From Psychrobacillus sp. INOP01 (GTDB lineage: Bacteria > Bacillota > Bacilli > Bacillales_A > Planococcaceae), in assembly GCF_018140925.1 (NCBI RefSeq), contig NZ_CP073315.1, positions 3,410,001-3,474,000 of the forward strand: a stretch of DNA of 64,000 nucleotides, in the 5' to 3' direction. The notes beneath the pieces were generated by a model. The model was given only the letters and a program-made list of their open reading frames with translations. It made no database searches and was not told the DNA's origin. This document shows positions 1 through 8,482 of this stretch, one piece after another (within the stretch, counting starts at the first letter, position 1; each line of letters begins with the position of its first letter). Made by a program: the position numbers and the translations under genes.

Positions 1-10
1 ATGACGTAAT

Positions 11-457
11 ATGACAGCTGAAAAACAAAACAGTGCATTAAAACTATTTATTGTATTGTCACGTGCCCACAAAGTAATTCATGAAAGTTCCAATCAGTTC
101 TTTCAAGAAAATGGTTTAAATCCAACGGAATTCGCTGTGTTAGAGCTTTTATATCATAAAGGTAAACAACCACTACAGCAAATTGGCAATAAGATTTTAT
201 TGGCAAGTGGTTCTATCACATATGTTGTTGATAAACTAGAGGGACGAGGATACGTTAGACGAGTATCGAGTCCAACTGATAGACGTGTGACCTTTGCAGA
301 AATTTCTGAAGAAGGTACAAAGTTTATGGATGAGTTATTTCCACGTCATGAGGAACAATTGATCAGACTCATGGATGCATTGCCAGAAAACGAGAAACTA
401 GAAGCAATTGAACTCCTAAAAAAACTAGGTCTATCTATTAAAAACTTATCTTATTAA
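11..457 (+). CDS. mhqR: MarR-family transcriptional regulator, probable MhqR (YkvE)
   Basis: A 148-residue winged-helix regulator of normal MarR length. The recognition helix lies at about residues 66-78 (SGSITYVVDKL) and the wing carries the typical DRR at 90-92, so DNA binding looks intact. In B. subtilis MhqR represses quinone and azo-compound detoxification genes (mhqA, mhqNOP, azoR2). The protein has no cysteine, so it cannot use a thiol switch like OhrR. The name rests on resemblance and on lying ahead of ykvS, as in B. subtilis. The start is 10 bases into the window, so its promoter is not visible. It could be another MarR paralogue. Confidence 0.75.
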   Translation: MTAEKQNSALKLFIVLSRAHKVIHESSNQFFQENGLNPTEFAVLELLYHKGKQPLQQIGNKILLASGSITYVVDKLEGRGYVRRVSSPTDRRVTFAEISEEGTKFMDELFPRHEEQLIRLMDALPENEKLEAIELLKKLGLSIKNLSY

Positions 458-463
458 TAATAG

Positions 464-500
464 AAACTTCGAGCCTTGCAAATGGGATCGAAGTTTTTAT
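464..500 (+). terminator. Rho-independent terminator after the MarR gene
   Basis: A 9-bp perfect stem (AAACTTCGA at 464-472 with TCGAAGTTT at 488-496) runs into a T-rich tract directly after the stop codon of the MarR gene. Confidence 0.75.
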
Positions 501-547
501 TTATTCTTATAGCAAAATAAGTGTCTATCCAATAAAGAAAAAGAGAT

Positions 548-572
548 GCGCCCGAAATTGTATTTTCGGGTG
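548..572. repeat. Small hairpin with a GCGCCCGAAA arm, also found after the VWA operon
   Basis: A 10-bp stem with one G-T pair (548-557 with 563-572) and a loop of about five bases. A near-identical hairpin, sharing the loop letters ATTGTAT, occurs at 28356-28381 directly after the VWA operon, where it has a T tract and looks like a terminator. Here the T tract is weak. It is best read as a repeated terminator-like unit. Confidence 0.5.
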
Positions 573-603
573 CTTATTATATGAGAGAAAAATCGCTTCT
601 CTA

Positions 604-770
604 ATTATCCAAGAATGCACTAACCTGATTCTAAAAGTTTTAGACGGGCGACGGGCAGTAAAATCCCATAAGATAACCGAAAAAAGAGAGGCAGGTCGTG
701 ACGTCAGTCACGACCTGCCTCTCAAAAAAATAAGTCGGTAATAAAAATCTGTCTTTAAAGGGTCTTGATC
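604..770. repeat. Mosaic intergenic repeat, family 1, copy A (17-bp perfect hairpin)
   Basis: The central hairpin has a perfect 17-bp stem (686-702 with 707-723) round the loop GTCA, and its inner arm reads GGTCGTGAC/GTCACGACC. An outer inverted pair, ATAACCGA at 673-680 and TCGGTAAT at 735-742, encloses it. The left flank (from about 604) matches the reverse complement of the right flank of copy D at 9802-9860. It lies between two converging genes and could stop transcription from both sides. Confidence 0.75.
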
Positions 771-775
771 TTTTC

Positions 776-1411
776 TTATTTCGCTTTAATTGTTTCTGCC
801 ATCTGTACAAATGTTTCGAGGGCAGGAGAATCAACTGTGTCGAATACTGTTAGTTTAACAATGAGTCCTTCTCGTTCAAACACATAACCTGAAACCTTAC
901 CTTCAGGTGTATCAATCTGATGAGAGGAAGTATTTTCTATAAAATCTTTAGTAGGAATTAGGTTTTTATCTTTAATTTCAGTAACTGTTGCAGATTCATT
1001 GGATGCTTGTAAAGTAGCAATTAAATTTTCTTTAATTACTTCGATAGTTGCTTCATCTGCAGAGAAAGTTTCGATTCGCATTGACTGTAAATCGTTGTTT
1101 AGGTTGAATAACAAGTCTTTGTTAGGTTCTTCGCCAGTTAACTCATAGCCTTCCATAACAGTGATGGAATAGTTTTGGCTATCACTTTCCGTAGTAGTTC
1201 CTTCTAATACTTTTTCAGGAGAAGTAGTGGATTGTGATGCATCTGTTTCTGCTTCATTATTCTCCGTTTCCTCCGGAGAAGTAGTTTGTTCCGTATTTTC
1301 ATTCCCTGTTACTTGGGTCTCATCCTGATCCTCGGTTGCTGTGCTTGTACCACAAGCCGCGAGAAGAACTGTTAGTAATAGAATAGAAAGCAATGTGTAA
1401 ATTTTTTTCAT
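776..1411 (-). CDS. Putative lipoprotein, function unknown
   Basis: A 211-residue exported protein with a type II signal peptide: a Lys-Lys N-terminus, a hydrophobic stretch and the lipobox LLAAC with the lipidated cysteine at residue 20. A low-complexity linker of Thr, Glu, Asp, Ser and Gln (about residues 25-75) leads to a mixed alpha/beta domain to the end. This indicates a domain held off the outer face of the membrane. I do not recognise the domain. The start has a good SD (AAGGAGC) eight to nine bases upstream. It appears monocistronic and ends next to repeat copy A. Confidence 0.8.
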   Translation of the reverse strand: MKKIYTLLSILLLTVLLAACGTSTATEDQDETQVTGNENTEQTTSPEETENNEAETDASQSTTSPEKVLEGTTTESDSQNYSITVMEGYELTGEEPNKDLLFNLNNDLQSMRIETFSADEATIEVIKENLIATLQASNESATVTEIKDKNLIPTKDFIENTSSHQIDTPEGKVSGYVFEREGLIVKLTVFDTVDSPALETFVQMAETIKAK

Positions 1412-1460
1412 CCGTTTTCAGCTCCTTTTATATATTGACGATAAGGGGTTTTCATTTGTT

Positions 1461-2072
1461 TCAAGTGAAAGGTAATACTAAAAACAATAGAACTAGCAAT
1501 GTAATGTGTGCTAGAACAATAGCAGTGATACTTTTTTTCCACTCATATAGTATACCAAAGACGAGACCTACGAAAAATCCTCCTAATATACCTATCCAAA
1601 AACCAGTGAAAATGAACGACAACCCAAAAAGTAGGGAACTCAAGATAACAGCAAACTTAGGTTGCATATATTTTTTCAATTGTTGTTGGATTAATCCTCT
1701 CCAAAAAACCTCTTCCCCAGGAGCAATGATGAAAATTAGTAATAGATAATGCCAAATAGCTGTTGGTCCATAATGACTTAAAAATTTATCTATACTATTT
1801 GTCAAATAGGCTGGTCCCATGTCCATTATGAGATATGTTCCTAGAATACCCGCATAAGAGAGCAAACCGAACATTATTCCAAGAAAACTTAAGCGGATTG
1901 AATTGTTGTCTTCTTCCATTTTGGAAAAATAGAAAAAAGCTGCCATAAGGAAAAATACGGAAAAAGTATAAAAATACCAAAAAACTTTTTCATTTGAAAA
2001 AGTAATCCAGGATAGACAATAAGCAAGAATTAATGAAAGTACTAGTTGATATATCGGTGATTGACGAAACAT
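1461..2072 (-). CDS. CPBP-family (CAAX-protease-like) membrane protein with incomplete catalytic motifs
   Basis: About 203 residues with six or seven membrane segments. Motif 1 of the CPBP/Abi family is present: EEVFWRG, with the glutamate pair at 120-121 and Arg at 125. Motif 2 is normally FxxxH, but here it reads FGLSF (149-153), so the metal-binding histidine is a phenylalanine. Motif 3 normally has HxxxN and here reads HITLL (189-193). The fold should be kept, but protease activity is doubtful. The start was chosen at 2072 because GAAGGA sits eight bases upstream; the open frame extends to 2108 without a good SD. Confidence 0.75.
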   Translation of the reverse strand: MFRQSPIYQLVLSLILAYCLSWITFSNEKVFWYFYTFSVFFLMAAFFYFSKMEEDNNSIRLSFLGIMFGLLSYAGILGTYLIMDMGPAYLTNSIDKFLSHYGPTAIWHYLLLIFIIAPGEEVFWRGLIQQQLKKYMQPKFAVILSSLLFGLSFIFTGFWIGILGGFFVGLVFGILYEWKKSITAIVLAHITLLVLLFLVLPFT

Positions 2073-2094
2073 AATACACATCCTTCTCATATTT

Positions 2095-2125
2095 AAAAAA
2101 CCGTCCATCTTTTGAGAGGAACGGC
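2095..2125 (-). terminator. Terminator after ykvS (minus strand)
   Basis: On the minus strand a CCG-TTCC arm pairs with GGACGG, with one bulged base and a loop of about eleven, followed by six T residues. It lies just downstream of the ykvS stop codon and just ahead of the CPBP gene, so it would separate the two units. Confidence 0.55.
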
Positions 2126-2132
2126 ATGACGT

Positions 2133-2321
2133 TTAATCTTCATTACTATATAATATTTTATAACGCTTATGATTGATAACTGTTTTCTCTTCTGTCTCCA
2201 GTTCGTTAAAGTTTTCCATATAAGTTAAGTTTACGATGACCGAGTTTTCATTGACTTTCTCTACAATACCTTGAAGACCATCTTTGAATTCAATAATATT
2301 CCCAACTTCAGCTATTTTCAT
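2133..2321 (-). CDS. ykvS: YkvS-like small protein (DUF2187 family)
   Basis: About 62 residues, predicted to be a small beta-barrel (SH3-like) protein. The pattern KIAEVGNIIEFKDG, then a central VEKVNENSVIVNLTYM and NHKRYKIL near the end match the B. subtilis YkvS family. Its biochemical role is unknown. A methionine at residue 1 of MKIAEV gives the family's usual N-terminus; an alternative ATG at 2333 would put the SD (AAGGGG) directly against the start codon, which is unlikely to work. Confidence 0.75.
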   Translation of the reverse strand: MKIAEVGNIIEFKDGLQGIVEKVNENSVIVNLTYMENFNELETEEKTVINHKRYKILYSNED

Positions 2322-2446
2322 AGAGTGTCCCATCCCCTTAAGAACATAATATAATACAGTTTGCCTTAAAATAAAGAGTACGTAAAGTATTTTGACTAAA
2401 CTTCTTAAAAAAATATAAAAAATAATAAATAAAAGGATTGATACTT

Positions 2447-2638
2447 ATGCAAGAATCATATGAAGAAAAACTTAATATGCTTCAAAATGGGGATATTAAA
2501 GACATTGTCATTGAAAAAAATGAATTTATAGCTTTTAGAGAAGTATTAGTTCTACGAGAGGATTTTAAACATTTTTCTGGTAATGCGAAACAAGGGGGGC
2601 AAGTAGCATATACCTATTTAAATATACCTAGAAGTTGA
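2447..2638 (+). CDS. Small conserved-looking protein, function unknown
   Basis: A 63-residue soluble, charged protein (MQESYEEKLNML at the start, FREVLVLREDF in the middle, GGQVAYTYLNIP near the end). I do not recognise the family. The ATG at 2447 is chosen over an upstream in-frame TTG because AAAAGG lies ten bases before it. Codon use is like its neighbours. It stands alone between the divergent ykvS and the Spo0E-like gene. Confidence 0.6.
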   Translation: MQESYEEKLNMLQNGDIKDIVIEKNEFIAFREVLVLREDFKHFSGNAKQGGQVAYTYLNIPRS

Positions 2639-2732
2639 GAATGTCGTTAATTGTCATACATCTTATGGTTTAGTCCCATTCCTCAAAAGGTATACTGAAA
2701 AGAATATACATTGTTAAAGGGAGCGATTCAGT

Positions 2733-2909
2733 ATGTCAGAGACAAGATTAAAAAGATTAGAGGCTACTAGAGAGAAAATGGTAAGATCCGCTTTAGAAAA
2801 AGGAATCTTAAACCATGATACGATTAAGTTAAGTGAAGAGTTAGACCAATTATTAAATGACTTTCAATTTATAGAGATGGATGAGGAAAATACTAAAAAA
2901 GAAGGATAA
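2733..2909 (+). CDS. Spo0E-like aspartyl-phosphate phosphatase family protein
   Basis: A 58-residue ORF. It has the family pattern: an N-terminal helix with Arg and Lys, a short turn, then a second helix carrying SEELDQLLN at residues 34-42, the Spo0E signature. Members dephosphorylate Spo0A~P or related response regulators and delay sporulation. The SD AAAGGGAG lies about ten bases before ATG. The stop codon is only 16 bases from the MoxR start, so this gene probably heads the MoxR/DUF58 operon. Which regulator it acts on cannot be told. Confidence 0.8.
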   Translation: MSETRLKRLEATREKMVRSALEKGILNHDTIKLSEELDQLLNDFQFIEMDEENTKKEG

Positions 2910-2925
2910 TAGGGGAGAGAGTAAA

Positions 2926-3864
2926 ATGAGTAGTATATCATTATTGCAACAAGAACTGAATGAAGCCATTGTTGGAAGAGAAAATGAAATTAACTTTATG
3001 CTAATGGGGTTATTAGTACAAGGTCATGTGCTATTAGAAAGTGTTCCAGGATCAGGGAAAACAATGATGGCTAAGGCGTTTGCGGAAGCGATTCACGGTG
3101 AATTTAAACGTTTACAATTTACACCGGACGTATTACCTTCAGATGTTACGGGTATTAGTTATTTTCATCCACAAAAACAAGAATTCGTTCTTCGGGTAGG
3201 ACCAGTAATGAGTAATATATTACTTGCGGATGAGATCAATCGAGCAACACCACGAACTCAATCTAGTTTGTTGGAGGCAATGGAAGAAAAACAGGTTTCC
3301 ATAGATGGGGAAACCATTCCTCTTTTAAAGCCTTTCATGGTTATTGCAACACAAAACCCAGTTGAATCGCAACAGGGAACTTTTCCTTTGCCAGCAGCAC
3401 AATTAGACCGTTTTTTATTTAAATTGACGATAGATTATCCATCTCAAATAGAGGAAAAAAGCATTTTGCAGCAATTTGGTCGCACGCCAGGAAAAGTTAA
3501 TATCGATAAAATCGTCTCATTAGAACAGATTGGAAAGTGGACAGAACAAGTGAAAGAAGTAACTGTACATGAGGATATCATGACGTATATCGTTCAAATC
3601 GTACATTATACAAGAAATCATCCATACATAGAACTAGGGCTCAGTAGCCGTGCTTCTTTGGCGATTTTACAAGCTGCGAAGGCACATGCTTTTGTGAACA
3701 ATAGGACCTTCGTGACACCAGATGATGTGAAAAAGGTTATTGAGCCAGTATGTCTTCATCGGATGAAGTTATCATCTCAAGGTATGCTTATCCACAATCT
3801 AGCAGAGATTTTGAAAACAATAGTAGAAGAGGTGGAAGCACCTGTTGAGGCTAATGTACGATGA
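2926..3864 (+). CDS. MoxR-family AAA+ ATPase (first copy)
   Basis: A 312-residue AAA_3/MoxR ATPase. Walker A is ESVPGSGKT (38-46), Walker B ends in ADEIN (101-105), sensor 1 is ATQNP (141-145) and LDRF follows at 160-163. MoxR proteins are chaperone-like ATPases that usually work with DUF58 or VWA partners on protein-complex maturation. The downstream DUF58 gene overlaps by 4 bases (ATGA). The start at 2926 has AGGGGAGA seven bases upstream; the open frame extends to 2881 into the Spo0E-like gene, without support. It resembles B. subtilis YeaC in context. Confidence 0.9.
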   Translation: MSSISLLQQELNEAIVGRENEINFMLMGLLVQGHVLLESVPGSGKTMMAKAFAEAIHGEFKRLQFTPDVLPSDVTGISYFHPQKQEFVLRVGPVMSNILLADEINRATPRTQSSLLEAMEEKQVSIDGETIPLLKPFMVIATQNPVESQQGTFPLPAAQLDRFLFKLTIDYPSQIEEKSILQQFGRTPGKVNIDKIVSLEQIGKWTEQVKEVTVHEDIMTYIVQIVHYTRNHPYIELGLSSRASLAILQAAKAHAFVNNRTFVTPDDVKKVIEPVCLHRMKLSSQGMLIHNLAEILKTIVEEVEAPVEANVR

Positions 3865-5030
3865 ATTGGAATCGTCAAGATTCCGGTATGACCAAGAATA
3901 AAATGTACTTAGATATCCTCGTTTTTACTTTTATTTTTAGTTTTCTTTTTAAACAGTATATTTTTGTTGCGATTATTTCTTTCTTATTGTTAATCGGGCT
4001 AGTTCAAATAATTTATTATCGCAAAGTTGGGCAAAGGTTTGAATTTGTAAACGATAAAAAAAGAATACGATTAATGAAGAATACTTCCTCAGACCTTACA
4101 CTGACTTTTAACAATAAAGGACTGCCAATTTGGAACGCAGTTTTAACTATATCTTTTCAAACAAATATAGTGCCAAATGGAATACCTAATACAAGAGTGG
4201 GTGACTTTCACGAAGTTAAAATTCCTTTTTCGATTGGCTATAAAAAAAGTGTCACATTAAAGGTTCCTATAAAAGGAGTGAGTAGAGGACTTGCCAGGAT
4301 TAAGCAACTTGATGTCGAAATACCTCATCCTTTAACAGATGGTTCCATATTACTGGAGTTTAAACCATATATACTTTTGGATGCGATTGTGTTTCCAAAT
4401 ATATACGATATTAAGGATAATTTTGCTCCATCCAAACTGAAGCAAGGAGATTTGGCGTTGAATTCCTCATTGTTTGACGATCCTTTCTTTCCAGTAGGTA
4501 CAAGGGAATATGAGCCTGGTGATCAGTTTCATCACATACATTGGAAGGCTAGTGCGAAGACTGGGCAGTTACAGACAAGGGTTTTTACACGTGTGGCAAA
4601 TGTGTCTATATTATTTGTAGTCAATGTAGGTGAGAAGTATAGTGTTCTTTCAGATTTTGAAGATAAATTAGAGTGGCTTTCTTCTTACATCGATGCTTGC
4701 TACAAGGAAGATATCCCCTTTTCATTTGCGTTAAATGTTCGAACATCTGGAAAAGTCCCTTTTGTTTATCTCCCATTAGGTAGTGGGGATTCACATCGTA
4801 TACAAGCAATGGAATTACTCTCGATCCTCTCGATTGCGCATAGTATTATTCCTTTTGATAAATTATTAGCATACTTAGATTTGAATGAGGAGCTACCAGT
4901 TGCAACTTATGTGATGACGCATCGTGTAGAGACGTATACACCGTTACTACAACGATGGGAGCAGCGAACAAATGTATTATATAAGTCGCCTACAGAGATA
5001 GGGGGCATATCTCATGGATATAATGACTAA
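3861..5030 (+). CDS. DUF58-domain membrane protein
   Basis: A 389-residue protein. Two adjacent membrane helices at about residues 17-55 precede a beta-rich region and then the DUF58 core. The diagnostic stretch REYEPGDQFHHIHWKAS lies at about residues 215-231. The VWA-like region after it lacks a clear DxSxS metal site. DUF58 proteins are regular partners of MoxR ATPases. It overlaps the MoxR gene by 4 bases and the next gene by 17 bases, so the three are translated together. Confidence 0.85.
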   Translation: MNWNRQDSGMTKNKMYLDILVFTFIFSFLFKQYIFVAIISFLLLIGLVQIIYYRKVGQRFEFVNDKKRIRLMKNTSSDLTLTFNNKGLPIWNAVLTISFQTNIVPNGIPNTRVGDFHEVKIPFSIGYKKSVTLKVPIKGVSRGLARIKQLDVEIPHPLTDGSILLEFKPYILLDAIVFPNIYDIKDNFAPSKLKQGDLALNSSLFDDPFFPVGTREYEPGDQFHHIHWKASAKTGQLQTRVFTRVANVSILFVVNVGEKYSVLSDFEDKLEWLSSYIDACYKEDIPFSFALNVRTSGKVPFVYLPLGSGDSHRIQAMELLSILSIAHSIIPFDKLLAYLDLNEELPVATYVMTHRVETYTPLLQRWEQRTNVLYKSPTEIGGISHGYND

Positions 5031-6258
5031 CAATGTAAAAGTTCAAGCACAGTCGCTGGGGAAATACATTCAAGATGTATGGATCGTTGCGCTACCTTTG
5101 GTTATTTTTCAGCATGAGACAACCTTCGAATTACCTTTTTTATGGTTAATTCTTCAAACTATCATTGCTATATGTATGCAAATAACAATGGATAGAACGG
5201 GTCCAAATCCAATCATTCCGTTTATTGTTCCTACCAGTGTTCTACTAATATTATTTTTGTTTAATAGCCCTCTCTGGTTATTTATGTTAGGTGCAGGAAT
5301 TTCTATATGGCGTATACAAATAAGATTTAATAAAATGCAGGATGAGCAAACGGTTGAAAGTAACTATAATCTGAATTTCTTTTTAATATTTTTAGCTGTT
5401 CATTTTATTTGTTTTATCCTTGGATTAGAGAACTATATCTTTCCATTATATAGTGTAGTCATTTCAGGAGTTGTGTTGCCTGTCGCTTTGAGATTGTATG
5501 CTGTTTGGGTGAGCACGAATAAACAAAACTCAGCTTCTATGTCTCAGGTAATAGGCGGATTTTCCCTAGGATTGTTATCTGTAGCGAGCTTATCCACTGT
5601 GCTTTATTTTACGTTTCCGTTTATAAGAAAAGGACTTGATGTTCTGTTGGGGAAGGTTATGAGTATCGCCATCATTCCATTCATCCCATTGTTAGAATAT
5701 CTAGACAAGTTGTTGAGTCGGTTAGAAATTAAAGTACCGGAAGAAAGTGAACGTATCCAGTCAGAAGAGCAAACGGAATTGGAGCCAAACGAAATAGTTT
5801 CGGAAAGTATTGGTAACGGTTTTCCGTTTGAAATAATCTTCTTTGTGTTAGCAATTATTGTAATTGTATTTTTTATCCGATTATTATTGAAAAATAAACC
5901 AGATACGTTATCGGCAGATCCTAGTGCTATTCATTATATAAATAAAGAGTTAGAGGAGGATAGGAAAGAGAAACAGTTGAATGCTCAGCAATCCCTGTAT
6001 CTAGTGGATACGTCTCTATTAAGAGAGAAGTATAAAGAATTTGAAGTAGAGGCCACCTTATATGATTATGATCGAACTAAAAGTGAAACAGTACGTGAAT
6101 GGTTCCATCGGATGGAATGGACAGTGAAAGATGAGTTCTTCCAAGTTTATGAGGAAGTAAGATATGGCGGTCGAGCTATTCAGTCGGAGAAGGCTGAATT
6201 TTTCCTATCAAACCTCGAAATAATAAAAACAAAATATTTTTTTGAAAAAGATGTTTAA
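5014..6258 (+). CDS. Membrane protein resembling YebA without its transglutaminase domain (DUF4129-like C-terminus)
   Basis: 414 residues with about eight membrane helices in residues 20-235, another at about 272-295, and a cytosolic tail. The tail (VREWFHRMEW ... RYGGRAI) resembles the DUF4129 domain that ends transglutaminase-like proteins of MoxR/DUF58 operons. B. subtilis YebA, in the same position, is much longer with an extracellular transglutaminase core between these parts; no Cys-His-Asp core is seen here. The SD AGGGGGC fits the ATG at 5014. Function unknown. Confidence 0.75.
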   Translation: MDIMTNNVKVQAQSLGKYIQDVWIVALPLVIFQHETTFELPFLWLILQTIIAICMQITMDRTGPNPIIPFIVPTSVLLILFLFNSPLWLFMLGAGISIWRIQIRFNKMQDEQTVESNYNLNFFLIFLAVHFICFILGLENYIFPLYSVVISGVVLPVALRLYAVWVSTNKQNSASMSQVIGGFSLGLLSVASLSTVLYFTFPFIRKGLDVLLGKVMSIAIIPFIPLLEYLDKLLSRLEIKVPEESERIQSEEQTELEPNEIVSESIGNGFPFEIIFFVLAIIVIVFFIRLLLKNKPDTLSADPSAIHYINKELEEDRKEKQLNAQQSLYLVDTSLLREKYKEFEVEATLYDYDRTKSETVREWFHRMEWTVKDEFFQVYEEVRYGGRAIQSEKAEFFLSNLEIIKTKYFFEKDV

Positions 6259-6319
6259 AAATGTCTGAGCGGGGCATAATAATAAAGAACACAGCAACAT
6301 TCTCATTTCCCCCTTTTTA

Positions 6320-6360
6320 AGGATCATCCAAAAGTTATATGGATGGTCCTCTTTTTTTTG
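6320..6360 (+). terminator. Terminator of the first MoxR operon
   Basis: A 10-bp stem with one T-G pair (AGGATCATCC at 6320-6329 with GGATGGTCCT at 6341-6350), followed by eight T residues. Confidence 0.85.
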
Positions 6361-6400
6361 GTACACTAAATGTATTAAGAAAATAAATGGAGGATTAAGT

Positions 6401-7270
6401 ATGTCAAAACAATTTAAGGTTGGATTTATCGGTACGGGTGTGATGGGAAAAAGCTTGGTGAAGCATCTATTGAATGCTAATCATGAAGTAACAATTTATG
6501 CTAGAACGAAAGAGAAGGTAGCTGATCTTGTAAAAGAAGGAGCAAAAATCGTCTCATCTCCTAGCGAAGTTGCACAACAGGTAGAAATTTTGTTTACAAT
6601 GGTCGGTTACCCTCATGACGTAGAAGAAGTGTTTTTTGGAGATAATGGTATTTTTCAAATAGACAATACCAATTTAACGGTTATAGATATGACAACGTCT
6701 ACACCAACATTGGCAAAGAAAATTGATGAAAAAGCGAAAGAGAAAGGTATGCTGTCATTAGATGCCCCTGTTTCTGGAGGAGATATTGGGGCACAGCTTG
6801 GGAAGCTTTCTATTATGTGCGGTGGAGAAAAGTCTACATTTGACAAAGCTCTTCCAATATTAAATCTCTTTGGGGAAACGATTTTATACCAAGGGACTGC
6901 TGGTGCAGGTCAGCATACTAAAATGTGTAACCAAATAACTATTGCTACAGGCATGATTGGTGTTTGTGAGGCATTAGCTTATGGAAGGAAAGCTGGCTTG
7001 GATTTAGATCAGGTTTTGCGTTCCATTTCAACAGGAGCAGCAGGGTCATGGTCACTTAGCAATTTGGCGCCGAGAATGATAGCCGGAAATAATGAGCCAG
7101 GTTTTTATATAAAGCATTTTGTGAAAGACATGAGGATTGCTTTGGAAGAGGCAGATAAGATGGATCTTCAATTACCTGGTTTAACACTTGCAAAATCATT
7201 GTATGAGGACTTAATGAATGAAGGTTACGCAGATAATGGTACACAAGCCCTGATTAATAGCTATTTATAA
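6401..7270 (+). CDS. ykwC: Beta-hydroxyacid dehydrogenase, YkwC type
   Basis: 289 residues, the usual length for the 3-hydroxyisobutyrate dehydrogenase family. The NAD(P)-binding GxGxxG is GTGVMG (11-16), the substrate-binding stretch DAPVSGG lies near 122-128, and the catalytic lysine sits in GQHTKMCNQ at about 174. The protein closely follows B. subtilis YkwC, whose physiological substrate is not established. The gene stands between the MoxR operon terminator and the cheV promoter, so it is probably monocistronic. SD: GGAGGA nine bases before ATG. Confidence 0.9.
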   Translation: MSKQFKVGFIGTGVMGKSLVKHLLNANHEVTIYARTKEKVADLVKEGAKIVSSPSEVAQQVEILFTMVGYPHDVEEVFFGDNGIFQIDNTNLTVIDMTTSTPTLAKKIDEKAKEKGMLSLDAPVSGGDIGAQLGKLSIMCGGEKSTFDKALPILNLFGETILYQGTAGAGQHTKMCNQITIATGMIGVCEALAYGRKAGLDLDQVLRSISTGAAGSWSLSNLAPRMIAGNNEPGFYIKHFVKDMRIALEEADKMDLQLPGLTLAKSLYEDLMNEGYADNGTQALINSYL

Positions 7271-7293
7271 TATAGTAATTATTTACTAGTGCA

Positions 7294-7302
7294 TGTTATA
7301 AT
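7294..7302 (+). promoter_or_regulatory. Extended -10 promoter for cheV
   Basis: TGTTATAAT is a perfect extended -10 element about 37 bases ahead of the cheV start. No good -35 is seen 17 bases further upstream, as is common for extended -10 promoters. Confidence 0.6.
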
Positions 7303-7338
7303 AGCTGTAACACATATTATGAAGGTAGGCGACTCATC

Positions 7339-8244
7339 ATGAACGACCAAAAAGGAATATTACTTGAAAGTGGCACAAACGAATTAGAAATTGTGGAATT
7401 TCAAGTTGGACAAAACAAGTTTGGTATAAATGTGATAAAGGTTAAAGAAATAATTCAACCTATTGGAATTACATTTATTCCTCATGCACATCCACATGTT
7501 GAGGGCATTGTTCAACTTCGCGGAGAGGTTTTACCTGTAGTAAGCATGAATAGAGTATTAGGTATTCCTACCCAAAACAAAAGCGACCAAGAAAAGTTTA
7601 TCGTAGCAGAATTCAACAAACAACGGGTCGTATTCCATGTGGATAACGTCACTCAAATTCATCGGATCTCATGGGATCAAATTGAAAAACCATCAGATAT
7701 TTATCAAGGCAGTGCTTCACATGTTATTGGGGTTATTAAAAGACAGGAAGAAATGATTCTATTAGTAGATTTCGAGAAAATTATTGTTGATATTAACCCA
7801 GATTCAGGTATTAATGTGGAGTCCGTTAAAAAGCTTGGAAAACGTGAGCGTTCAGACAAAAAAATTGTGATAGCAGAGGATTCACCCTTACTACGTAAAC
7901 TGTTACATGATACTTTGGCGGAAGCGGGTTACGCAAACTTAGAGTTTTTTGAGAACGGATTAGATGCTATTAACTATTTAGAACAATTAACAATAGTAAC
8001 AAGTGACATTTCAGAACATGTCCAAATTGTTGTAACAGATATTGAAATGCCTCAAATGGATGGCCATGCACTAACTAAAAAGATAAAAGAGCATAACAAT
8101 TTATCGAAGTTACCTGTTCTTATTTTCTCAAGTTTAATTACGGATGATCTTCGTCATAAAGGAGATCAAGTCGGCGCAGAGGATCAAATTAGTAAACCAG
8201 AGATAGCGGAATTAGTCTTAAAAATCGATAAATTTATTTTATAA
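7339..8244 (+). CDS. cheV: Chemotaxis coupling protein CheV (CheW domain plus receiver)
   Basis: 301 residues, as in B. subtilis CheV. Residues 1 to about 160 form the CheW-like coupling domain (QLRGEVLPVVSMN). A response-regulator receiver follows from about 172, with the acidic pair EDS near 179-181, the phosphorylated Asp at about 234 (VVTDIEMPQMDG) and the conserved Lys in ISKPE. It couples receptors to CheA, and its phosphorylation by CheA gives adaptation. It shows the host is probably motile, although no flagellar genes lie in the window. Confidence 0.93.
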   Translation: MNDQKGILLESGTNELEIVEFQVGQNKFGINVIKVKEIIQPIGITFIPHAHPHVEGIVQLRGEVLPVVSMNRVLGIPTQNKSDQEKFIVAEFNKQRVVFHVDNVTQIHRISWDQIEKPSDIYQGSASHVIGVIKRQEEMILLVDFEKIIVDINPDSGINVESVKKLGKRERSDKKIVIAEDSPLLRKLLHDTLAEAGYANLEFFENGLDAINYLEQLTIVTSDISEHVQIVVTDIEMPQMDGHALTKKIKEHNNLSKLPVLIFSSLITDDLRHKGDQVGAEDQISKPEIAELVLKIDKFIL

Positions 8245-8322
8245 GCGTCGCTAATATGAAATTTAAAAAGGAATAAAAGTGCAATTAAACACAGAATTGT
8301 ACCATTACCTTAGCATATATAT

Positions 8323-8359
8323 GGAGGGTCGCGACTAGCATCGTGCTCTCCTTTTTTTT
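8323..8359 (+). terminator. Probable terminator of cheV
   Basis: An imperfect hairpin with GGAG and CTCC at its base (8323-8326 with 8348-8351) and further pairing inside is followed by eight T residues. It lies about 80 bases after cheV. Confidence 0.6.
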
Positions 8360-8482
8360 GGGTAGTCTTGTGGCGTTATTATCGGGCAATCATAAATCAA
8401 CCTCGTTATTAATTATAGACCTTTTTTATAAAGAAACTAGGTGTTTAATGTGCACTTATCATGTTAGAAGGAAGGAAGTACC

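Noticed and set aside
604-770. Possible CRISPR or integron attC-like sites from the palindromic repeats
   Set aside because: Copies are tens of kilobases apart, with no regular spacers, no cas or integrase gene, and long flanking homology typical of dispersed intergenic repeats.
640-834. 64-codon minus-strand ORF across repeat copy A
   Set aside because: It is made of the hairpin and the 3' end of the lipoprotein gene in another frame.
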